Shown: positions 54,601-64,000 of the stretch, piece by piece
How positions within the stretch are numbered: the stretch's first letter is position 1
Layout of the letters: each line of letters opens with the position of its first letter
Assembly (NCBI GenBank): GCA_033782935.1
Contig: JAWQEG010000710.1
Location: forward strand, 1,612,001 to 1,676,000
DNA: 64,000 nt
Origin: Petrolisthes cinctipes
Taxonomy: Eukaryota; Arthropoda; Malacostraca; Decapoda; Porcellanidae
Direction: 5' to 3'
Translations under genes and position numbers: made by a program
The notes under the pieces: generated by a model
Told to the model about the DNA's origin: nothing
Seen by the model: the letters and a program-made list of their open reading frames with translations, nothing else
Databases searched by the model: none

Positions 54601-54899
54601 TAACACGGAGTAGGCATGCACATATTGCTTCTGGGACACAAAAATATCGAATTTTCGGGTGTTTTGAGCCAGAATTTGAGATATAAACGGGTACAGAAGA
54701 TGCATGCACATATCGACTTTGGGCACCCAAAAAACCGATTTTTAGCATGTTGTGGACCTGTATCTTAAAAATGCTCTAACACGGAGTAGGCATGTACAGA
54801 TCGCTTCTAGGAAACATAAAATATTGAATTTTCGGGTGTTCTGAGCCTGAATTTTAGATTTATAATGGGTACAGAAGATGCATGCACATATCGACTTTG
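51548..54899 (-). repeat. 3352-bp higher-order repeat, copy 1
   Basis: 51548 aligns with 54900, 52050 with 55402, and 52921 with 56273, all at 3352 bp. It contains shared markers GTTTTGCTCCTATATTTTG and GCTTGTACAGATCGC. Confidence 0.82.
54556..54570 (-). repeat. Monomer with ClaI block deleted (ATGCATGCATGCAGT)
   Basis: Net loss of about 32 bp creates a short ATGC run. Identical junctions occur at 57732-57746, 61399-61413 and 62953-62967, at offsets matching the local HORs (3176 and 1554 bp), so these four descend from one event. Confidence 0.82.
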
Positions 54900-57800
54900 G
54901 ACACTTAAAATATCGATTTTTAGCATGTTTTATGCCTATATTTTGAAAACATTCTAGCACTGAGTAGGCATGTACAGATCGCTTCTGGGACACAAAAATA
55001 TCCAATTTTCGGGTGTTTTGAGGTTGAATTTGAGATATAAACGAGTGTAGAAGATGCATTCACATATTGACTTTGGGCACCTAAAATATCGATTTTCAGC
55101 ATGTTTTGGGCTTGTGTCTGAGTAGGCATGTACAGATTGCTTCTGGGACCCCAAAATATCGAATTTTCGAGTGTTTGGAGCCTGAATTTGAGTTATATAC
55201 GGGTACAGAAGATGCATGCACCTATCGACTTTTGGGAAACAAAAAGATCGATTTTCAGTATGTTTTGGGCCTGTATTTTGAAAATACTCTAACACGGAGT
55301 AGGCATGTACAGTTCGCTTCTGGGACCCCAAAATATCGAATTTTCGGGTGTTTTGGGCCTGAATTTGAAATATCGACTTTGGACACATAAAATATCGATT
55401 TTTAGCATGTTTTGCTCCTATATTTTGAAAATCTTCTAGCACTAAGTAGGCATGTACAGATCATTTCTGGGACCCCATAATATCGAATTTTCGGGTGTTT
55501 TGATCCTGAATTTGAGATATAAACGGGTACAGAAGATGCATGAACATATCGACTTTGGACATTTAAAATATCGATTTTTAGCATGTTTTTGAGCCTTAAT
55601 TTTGAAAACATTCTAGCACTGAGTAAGCATGTACAGATTGGTTCTGCGACCCAAAAATATCGAATTTTCGGGTGTTTTGATTTTGAATTTGAGATATAAA
55701 CGAGTGCAAAAGATGCATACACATATTGACTTTGGGCACCTAAAATATCGATTTTCAGCATGTTTTGGGCTTGTATCTGAGTAGGCATGTATAGATCACT
55801 TCTGGGACCCCAAAATATCGAATTTTCGGGTGTTTGGAGCCTGAATTTGAGATATATACGGGTACAGAAGATTCATGCACATATCGACTTTGGGCCCCAT
55901 AAAATATCGATTTTGAGCATGTTTTGGGTCTGCATCATGAAAACATTCTAACTAGGAGTAGGCATGTACAGATCGCTTCAAGGACCCAAAATTGCCGAAT
56001 TTTCGGATGTTTTGATCCTGAATTTGAGATATAAACGGGTACAGAAGATGCATGCACATATCGACTTTGGACACTTAAAATATCGATTTTTAGAATGTTT
56101 TGAGCCTATATTTTGAAAACATTCTAGCACTGAGTAGGCATGTACAGATCGCTTCTGGGACCCAAAAATATCGAATTTTCGGGTGTTTTGAGGTTGAATT
56201 TGGGATATAAACGGGTGCAGAAGATGCATACACACATATTGAGTGTGAGCACCTAAAATATCGATTTTCAGCATGTTTTGTGCCTGTATCTGTGTAGGCT
56301 TGTACAGATCGCTTCTGGGACCCCAAAATATCGAATTTTCGGGTGTTTGGAGCCTTAATTTGAGATATAAACGGGTACAGAAGATGCATGCACATATCGA
56401 CTTTTGGGCACCTAAAAGATCGATTTTCTGTATGTTTTGGGCCTGTATTTTGAAAATACTCTAACACGGAGTAGGCATGTACAGATCGCTTCTGGGACCC
56501 AAAAATATCGAATTTTCGGGTGTTATGGGCCTGAACTTGAAATATCGACTTTGGGCACCTAAAATAACGATTTTTAGCTTGTTTTGGGCCTATATTTTGA
56601 AAATATGTTAGCGCTAAGTAGGCATGTACAGATCGTTTCTGGTACTCAAAAATATCGAATTTTCGGGTGTTTTGAGGTTGAATTTGAGATATACACGGGT
56701 GCAGAAGATGCATACTCACATATTGAGTTTGGGCACCTAAAATATCGATTTTCAGCATGTTTTGTTCCTGTATCTGAGTAGGCATGTACAGATCGCTTCT
56801 GGGACCCCAAAATATCGAATTTTCGGGTGTTTGGAGCCTGAATTTGATATATAAACGGGTACAGAAGATGCATACACATATCGACTTTTGGGCACCTAAA
56901 ATATCGATTTTCTGTATGTTTTGGGCCTGTATTTTGAAAATACTCTAACACGGAGTAGGCATGTACAGATCGCTTGTGGGACCCAAAAATATCGAATTTT
57001 CGGGTGTTTTCAGTCTGAATTTTAAATATAAACAGGTACTGAAGATGCATGCACATATCGACTTTTGGGCACCTAAAATATAGATTTTGAGCATGTTTTG
57101 GGTCTGTATCTTGAAAACATTCTAACTAGGACTAGGCATGTACAGATCGCTTCTAGGACCCAAAAATACCGAATTTTCGAGTGTTTTGAGCCTGAATTTG
57201 AGATATAAACGGGTACAGAAGATGCATGCACATATCGACTTTGGACACTTAAAATATCGATTTTTAGCATGTTTTGAGCCTATATTTTTAAAACATTCTT
57301 GTACTGAGTAGGCATGTACAGATCGCTTCTGGGACCCAAAAATATCGAATTTTCGGGTGTTTTGAGGTTGAATTTGAGATATAAACGAGTGCAGAAGATG
57401 CATACACATATTGACATTGGGCACCTAAAATATCGATTTTCAGTAAGTTTTGGACTTGTATCTGAGTAAGCATGTACAGATCGCTTCTGGGACCCCAAAA
57501 TATCGAATTTTCGGGTGTTTGGAGCCTGAATTTGAGATATAAACGGGTACAGAAGATGCATGCACATATCGACATTTTGCACATAAAATATCGATTTTTA
57601 GCATGTTTTGGGCCTATATTTTGAAAATACTCTTACACGGAGTAGGCATGTACAGATCGCTTCTGGGACACAAAAATATCTAATTTTCGGGTGTTTTGAG
57701 CCTGAATTTGAGATATAAACGGGTACAGAAGATGCATGCATGCAGTATGTTTTGGGCCTGTATTTTGAAAATACTCTAACACGGAGTAGGCATGCACATA

Positions 57801-58070
57801 TTGCTTCTGGGACACAAAAATATCGAATTTTCGGGTGTTTTGAGCCAGAATTTGAGATATAAACGGGTACAGAAGATGCATGCACATATCGACTTTGGGC
57901 ACCCAAAAAACCGATTTTTAGCATATTTTGGACCTGTATCTTAAAAATGCTCTAACACGGAGTAGGCATGTACAGATCGCTTCTAGGAAACATAAAATAT
58001 TGAATTTTCGGGTGTTCTGAGCCTGAATTTTAGATTTATAATGGGTACAGAAGATGCATGCACATATCGA
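54900..58070 (-). repeat. 3352-bp HOR, copy 2, with a two-monomer loss and one-monomer gain
   Basis: The offset to copy 1 is 3352, drops to 3000 after about 56.58 kb (352 bp, two monomers lost), then rises to 3176 after 57.56 kb (176 bp gained). The gained monomer at about 57572-57747 is B-type (GACATTTTGCACATAAAATA), inserted in an A-type context. Around 55.89 kb the sequence matches 47.48 kb (GGGCCCCATAAAATAT) rather than copy 1, which suggests conversion. Confidence 0.78.
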
Positions 58071-61055
58071 CTTTGGGCACCCAAAATATCGATTTTTAGC
58101 ATGTTTTGGGCCTATATTTTGAAAATATTCTAGCAATGAGTAGGCATGTACAGATCGCTTCTGGAATACAAAAATATCTAATTTTCAGGTGTTTTGAGGC
58201 TGAATTTGAGATATAAACGGGTACAGAAGATGCAAGCACATATCGACTTTGGGCACACAAAATATCAATTTTTAGCATGTTTTGGGATAAATATTTTGAA
58301 AATACTCTAACACGGAGTAGGCATGTACAAATCGCTTCTGGGACCCAAAAATATTGAATTTTTGGGTGTTCTAAGCCTGAATTTGGGATATAAACGGGTA
58401 CAAAAGATGTATGGACATATCGACTTTGGACAACTAAAATATGGATTTTTAGCCTGTTTTAAGCCTATATTTTGAAAATATTCTTGCACTGAGTATGCAT
58501 GTACAGATTGCTTCTGGGACCCAAAAATATTGAATTTTGGGGTGTTCTGAGCCTGAATTTGGGATATAAACGGGCACAAAAGATGTATGCACATATCGAC
58601 TTTGGACACCTAAAATATCGATTTTTATCATATTTTAGGCCTATATTTTGAAAATATTCTAGCACTGAGTAGACATGTACAGATCGCTTCGCGGACCCGA
58701 AAATATTGAATTTTTTGGTGTTTTGAGCCTGCATTTGAGATATAAACGGGTACTGAAGATGCATGCACATATCGACTTTTTGCACCTAAAATATCGATTT
58801 TGAGCATGTTTTGGGTCAGTATCTTGAAAACATTCTAAGAAGGAGTAGGCATGTACAGATCGCTTCTGGGACGCAAAAATATCTAATTTTCGGGTGTTTT
58901 GAGTCTGAATTTGAGATATAAACGGGTACAGAAGATGCAAGCACATATCGACTTTGGGCAACCAAAATATCGATTTTTAGCATGTTTTGGGCCTATATTT
59001 TGAAAATACTCTGACACGGAGTAGGCATGTACAGATCGCTTCTGGGACACAAAAATATCGAATTTTTGGGTGTTTTGAGCCTGAATTTGAGATATAAACG
59101 GGTACAGAAGATGCATGCACATATCGACATTTTGCACATAAAATATCGATTTTTAGCATGTTTTGGGCCTATATTTTGAAAATACTCTAACACGGAGTAG
59201 GCATGTGCAGATCGCTTCTGGGACACAAAAATATCTAATTTTCGGGTGTTTTGAGCCTGAATTTGAGATATAAACGGGTACAGAAGATGCAAGCACATAT
59301 CGACTTTGGGCACCCAAAATATCGATTTTGAGCATGTTTTGGGCCTGTATTTTAAAAATACTCTAGCACGAAGTAGGCATGTACAGATCGCTTCTGGGAC
59401 ACAAAAATATCGAATTTTAGGGTGTTTCGAGCCTGAATTTGATATATAAACGGGTACAGAAGGTACATGCACATATCGACTTTGGGTACCAAAAATATCA
59501 ATTTTTAGTATGTTTTGGCCCAATATTTTGAAAATATTCTAGCACTGAGTATGCATGTACAGATCGCTTCTGGGACCCAAAAATATTGAATTTTCGGGTG
59601 TTCTGAGCCTGAATTTGGGATATAAACGGGTACAAAAGATGTATTCACATATTGACTTTGGACACCTAAAATATGGATTTTTATCATATTTTAGGCCTAT
59701 ATTTTGAAAATATTCTAGCACTGAGTAGACATGTACAGATTGCTTCGGGGACCCAAAAATATTGAATATTTGGGTGTTTTGAGCCAGCATTTGAGATATA
59801 AACGGGTACAAAAGATGTATGGACATATCGACTTTGGACAACTAAAATATGGATTTTTAGCATGTTTTAAGCCTATATTATGAAAATGTTCTAGCACTGA
59901 GTATGCATGTACAGATTGCTTCTGGGACCCAAAAATATTGAATTTTGGGGTGTTCTGAGCCTGATTTTGCGATATAAACGGGCACAAAAGATGTATGTAC
60001 ATATCGACTTTGGACACCTAAAATATCGATTTTTATCATATTTTTGGCCTATATTTTGAAAATATTCTAGCACTGAGTAGACATGTACAGATCGCTTCGC
60101 GGACCCAAAAATATTGAATTTTTGGGTGTTTTGAGCCTGCATTTGAGATATAAACGGGTACTGATGATGCATGCACATATCGACTTTTTGCACCTAAAAT
60201 ATCGATTTTGAGCATGTTTTGGGTCTGTATCTTGAAAACATTCTAAGAAGGAGTAGGCATGTACAGATCGCTTCTGGGACGCAAAAATATCTAATTTTCG
60301 GGTGTTTTGAGTCTGAATTTGAGATATAAACGGGTACAGAAGATGCATTCACATATCGACATTTTGCACATAAAATATCGATTTTTAGCATGTTTTAGGC
60401 CTGTATTTTAAAAATAATCTAGCACGAAGTAGGCATGTACAGATCGCTTCTTGGACACAAAAATATCGAATTTTCGGGTGTTTCGAGCCTGAATTTGATA
60501 TATAAACGGGTACAGAAAGTACATGCACATATCGACTTTGGGTACCAAAAATATCAATTTTTAGTATGTTTTGGGACAATATTTTGAAAATATTCTAGCA
60601 CTGAGTATGCATGTACAGATCGCTTCTGGGACCCAAAAATATTGAATTTTGGGGTGTTCTGAGCCTGAATTTGGGATATAAACGGGCACAAAAGATGTAT
60701 GCACATATCGACTTTGGACACCTAAAATATCGATTTTTATCATATTTTAGGCCTATATTTTGAAAATATTCTAGCACTGAGTAGACAGGTACAGATCGCT
60801 TCGCGGACCCAAAAATATTGAATTTTTTGGTGTTTTGAGCCTGCATTTGAGATATAAACGGGTACTGATGATGCATGCACATATCGACTTTTTGCACCTA
60901 AAATATCGATTTTGAGCATGTTTTGGGTCTGTATCTTGAAAACATTATAAGAAGGAGTAGGCATGTACAGATCGCTTCTGGGACGCAAAAATATCTAATT
61001 TTCGGGTGTTTTGAGTCTGAATTTGAGATATAAACGGGTACAGAAGATGCAAGCA
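58071..61055 (-). repeat. B-type monomers, related to 42.9-45.8 kb
   Basis: 58.2-59.54 kb aligns with 42.9-44.24 kb at a constant offset of 15303 bp. 58977 also matches 61089 (offset 2112, twelve monomers). The material is therefore the same HOR domain that lies left of the A-type block. Confidence 0.8.
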
Positions 61056-62609
61056 CATATCGACTTTGGGCACCCAAAATATCGATTTTTAGCATGTTTT
61101 GGGCCTATATTTTGAAAATACTCTAACACGGAGTAGGCATGTACAGATCGCTTCTGGGACACAAAAATATCGAATTTTCGGGTGTTTTGAGCCTGAATTT
61201 GAGATATAAACGGGTACAGAAGATGCATGCACATATAGACATTTTGCACATAAAATATCGATTTTTAGCATGTTTTGGGCCTATATTTTGAAAATACTCT
61301 AACACGGAGTAGGCATGTACAGATCGCTTCTGGGACACAAAAATATCTAATTTTCGGGTGTTTTGAGCCTGAATTTGAGATATAAACGGGTACAGAAGAT
61401 GCATGCATGCAGTATGTTTTGGGCCTGTATTTTGAAAATACTCTAACACGGAGTAGGCATGCACATATTGCTTCTGGGACACAAAAATATCGAATTTTCG
61501 GGTGTTTTGAGCCAGAATTTGAGATATAAACGGGTACAGAAGATGCATGCACATATCGACTTTGGGCACCCAAAAAACCGATTTTTAGCATGTTTTGGAC
61601 CTGTATCTTAAAAATGCTCTAACACGGAGTAGGCATGTACAGATCGCTTCTAGGACACATAAAATATTGAATTTTCGGGTGTTCTGAGCCTGAATTTTAG
61701 ATTTATAATGGGTACAGAAGATGCATGCACATATCGACTTTGGGCACCCAAAATATCGATTTTTAGCATGTTTTGGGCCTATATTTTGAAAATATTCTAG
61801 CAATGAGTAGGCATGTACAGATCGCTTCTGGGACCCAAAAATATCAATTTTTCGGGTGTTTTCAGTCTGAATTTGGGATATAAACGGGTACAGAAGATGC
61901 ATACACATATTGACTTTGGCAACCTAAAATATCGATTTTGAGCATGTTTTGGGTCTGTATCTTCAAAACATTCTAAGAAGGAGTAGGCATGTAGAGATCG
62001 CTTCTGGAACACAAAAATATCTAATTTTCGGGTGTTTTGAGTCTGAATTTGAGATATAAACGGGTACAGAAGATGCAAGCACATATCGACTTTGGGCACA
62101 CAAAATATCAATTTGTAGCATGTTTTGGTCCTATATTTTGAAAATACTCTAACACGGAGTAGACATGTACAGATTGCTTCGGGGACCCAAAAATATTGAA
62201 TTTTGGGGGGTTTTGAGCCTGCATTTGAGATATAAACGGGTACAAAAGATGTATGGACATATCGACTTTGGACAACTAAAATATGGATTTTTAGCATGTT
62301 TTAAGCCTATATTTTGAAAATGTTCTAGCACTGAGTATGCATGTACAGATTGCTTCTGGGACCCAAAAATATTGAATTTTGGGGTGTTCTGAGCCTGAAT
62401 TTGGGATATAAACGGGCACAAAAGATGTATGCACATATAGACTTTGGACACCTAAAATATCGATTTTTATCATATTTTAGGCCTATATTTTGAAAATATT
62501 CTAGCACTGAGTAGACAGGTACAGATCGCTTCGCGGACCCAAAAATATTGAATTTTTTGGTGTTTTGAGCCTGCATTTGAGATATAAACGTGTACTGATG
62601 ATGCATGCA
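61056..62609 (-). repeat. 1554-bp (9-monomer) higher-order repeat, copy 1
   Basis: Offset to copy 2 is 1554 bp throughout (61265 with 62819; 61797 with 63351; 62149 with 63703). The length is nine monomers minus the ~32 bp missing from the ATGCATGCATGCAGT monomer at 61399-61413. Confidence 0.9.
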
Positions 62610-64000
62610 CATATCGACTTTGGGCACCCAAAATATCGATTTTTAGCATGTTTTGGGCCTATATTTTGAAAATACTCTAACACGGAGTAGGCATGTACAG
62701 ATCGCTTCTGGGACACAAAAATATCGAATTTTCGGGTGTTTTGAGCCTGAATTTGAGATATAAACGGGTACAGAAGATGCATGCACATATCGACATTTTG
62801 CACATAAAATATCGATTTTTAGCATGTTTTGGGCCTATATTTTGAAAGTACTCTAACACGGAGTAGGCATGTACAGATCGCTTCTGGGACACAAAAATAT
62901 CTAATTTTCGGGTGTTTTGAGCCTGAATTTGAGATATAAACGGGTACAGAAGATGCATGCATGCAGTATGTTTTGGGCCTGTATTTTGAAAATACTCTAA
63001 CACGGAGTAGGCATGCACATATTGCTTCTGGGACACAAAAATATCGAATTTTCGGGTGTTTTGAGCCAGAATTTGAGATATAAACGGGTACAGAAGATGC
63101 ATGCACATATCGACTTTGGGCACCCAAAAAACCGATTTTTGGCATGTTTTGGACCTGTATCTTAAAAATGCTCTAACACGGAGTAGGCATGTACAGATCG
63201 CTTCTAGGACACATAAAATATTGAATTTTCGGGTGTTCTGAGCCTGAATTTTAGATTTATAATGGGTACAGAAGATGCATGCACATATCGACTTTGGGCA
63301 CCCAAAATATCGATTTTTAGCATGTTTTGGGCCTATATTTTGAAAATATTTTAGCAATGAGTAGGCATGTACAGATCGCTTCTGGGACCCAAAAATATCA
63401 AATTTTCGGGTGTTTTCAGTCTGAATTTGGGATATAAACAGGTACAGAAGATGCATACACATATTGACTTTGGCAACCTAAAATATCGATTTTGAGCATG
63501 TTTTGGGTCTGTATCTTCAAAACATTCTAAGAAGGAGTAGGCATGTAGAGATCGCTTCTGGAACACAAAAATATCTAATTTTCGGGTGTTTTGAGTCTGA
63601 ATTTGAGATATAAACGGGTTCAGAAGATGCAAGCACATATCGACTTTGGGCACACAAAATATCAATTTTTAGCATGTTTTGGGCCTATATTTTGAAAATA
63701 CTCTAACACGGAGTAGACATGTACAGATCGCTTCGGGGACCCAAAAATATTGAATTTTTTGGGGTTTTGAGCCTGCATTTGAGATATAAACGGGTACAAA
63801 AGATGTATGGACATATCGACTTTGGACAACTAAAATATGGATTTTTAGCATGTTTTAAGCCTATATTTTGAAAATGTTCTAGCACTGAGTATGCATGTAC
63901 AGATTGCTTCTGGGACCCAAAAATATTGAATTTTGGGGTGTTCTGAGCCTGAATTTGGGATATAAACGGGCACAAAAGATGTATGCACATATCGACTTTG
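62610..64000 (-). repeat. 1554-bp higher-order repeat, copy 2 (cut by window end)
   Basis: Matches 61056-62446 to the last base of the window, including the shortened monomer at 62953-62967. The HOR probably continues beyond 64000. Confidence 0.88.

Larger units (their letters stand above)
1..64000. repeat. Satellite DNA array, ~176-bp monomer, fills the window
   Basis: The same ~176-bp sequence recurs from end to end without a unique insertion. Successive monomers start exactly 176 bp apart, for example at 4788, 4964 and 5140, or at 21873 and 22049 on the other strand. Constant landmarks in each full monomer, in order, are a ClaI-type ATCGAT, a TGCATGCA palindrome, a CCCGTTTATAT block, a second TCGATATTTT copy, CTGTACATGCCTACT, and a GTATTTTCAAAATAC dyad. 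The array is AT-rich. A nucleosome-length monomer organised into higher-order repeats is typical of eukaryotic centromeric or heterochromatic satellites. That location is inferred, because no flanking chromosome sequence is present. I do not recognise the family. Confidence 0.97.
14127..64000 (-). repeat. Minus-strand oriented satellite block
   Basis: From 14127 onward every monomer reads as the reverse complement (AGTAGGCATGTACAG, then ATATAAACGGG, then TGCATGCA, then ATCGAT). This holds to the end of the window with no switch back. The block contains both subfamilies: A-type at 14.1-15.9 kb and 45.8-57.6 kb, and B-type elsewhere. Confidence 0.95.

Noticed and set aside
56090..56785. 231-codon open reading frame on the - strand
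   Set aside because: Again a read-through of four monomers. Overlapping frames in the same DNA are open just as long, which shows low stop density and not coding.
62677..63462. 261-codon open reading frame on the - strand, the longest in the window
   Set aside because: It is made of consecutive satellite monomers kept in frame by a shortened unit. The translation repeats the same phrase seen in dozens of other frames. 176 is not divisible by 3, so frames drift and no codon constraint is possible.
1..64000. CRISPR array
   Set aside because: The repeats are contiguous 176-bp units with no unique spacers between short direct repeats, and no cas genes are present.
1..64000. rRNA, tRNA, telomeric repeat or LTR retrotransposon insertions
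   Set aside because: I looked for breaks in the monomer register and for these signatures. Every stretch can be assigned to the satellite.

Overview
The whole 64 kb is one uninterrupted tandem satellite-DNA array. A monomer of about 176 bp repeats roughly 360 times head to tail. I see no protein-coding gene, RNA gene, transposon, telomere repeat or unique sequence anywhere. A nucleosome-sized AT-rich monomer, multi-monomer higher-order repeats (HORs) and an array this long point to a eukaryotic chromosome, most likely centromeric, pericentromeric or subtelomeric heterochromatin. I do not recognise the monomer, so I name no species and no satellite family.

Orientation: monomers run on the + strand from 1 to about 14126 and on the - strand from 14127 to 64000. 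There is one head-to-head switch. It lies inside a large, very recent inverted duplication with 890-bp arms (12493-13382 and 14127-15016) around a 744-bp spacer.

Layout: (1) 1-4383, mixed + strand monomers with traces of a 2.1-kb period. (2) 4384-12415, three nearly identical 2677/2678-bp HOR copies, then a fourth cut short. (3) 12416-15900, the rearranged fragment, the inversion, and an inverted piece of the same HOR. (4) 16.2-45.8 kb, a second monomer subfamily on the - strand. It starts with a poorly homogenised stretch (16.2-21.5 kb), followed by nested HORs of 880 bp (22.2-23.95 kb), about 2296 bp (25.3-29.8 kb), 2912 bp with 3617-bp variants (31.2-43.9 kb) and 528 bp (43.9-44.8 kb). (5) 45.8-57.6 kb, a return to the first subfamily, with HORs of 2202 and 3352 bp. 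(6) 57.6-64 kb, the second subfamily again, ending in a 1554-bp HOR that runs off the window.

The monomer is itself an ancient dimer of two diverged ~88-bp halves. Several truncated monomers arose by deletion between equivalent points of the two halves. HOR copies differ mainly by gain or loss of whole monomers (2 or 4 at a time), the mark of unequal exchange. Nothing here encodes a pathway. The interest lies in the architecture: the inversion, the two interleaved subfamilies, the nested HORs and the dyad-rich monomer.
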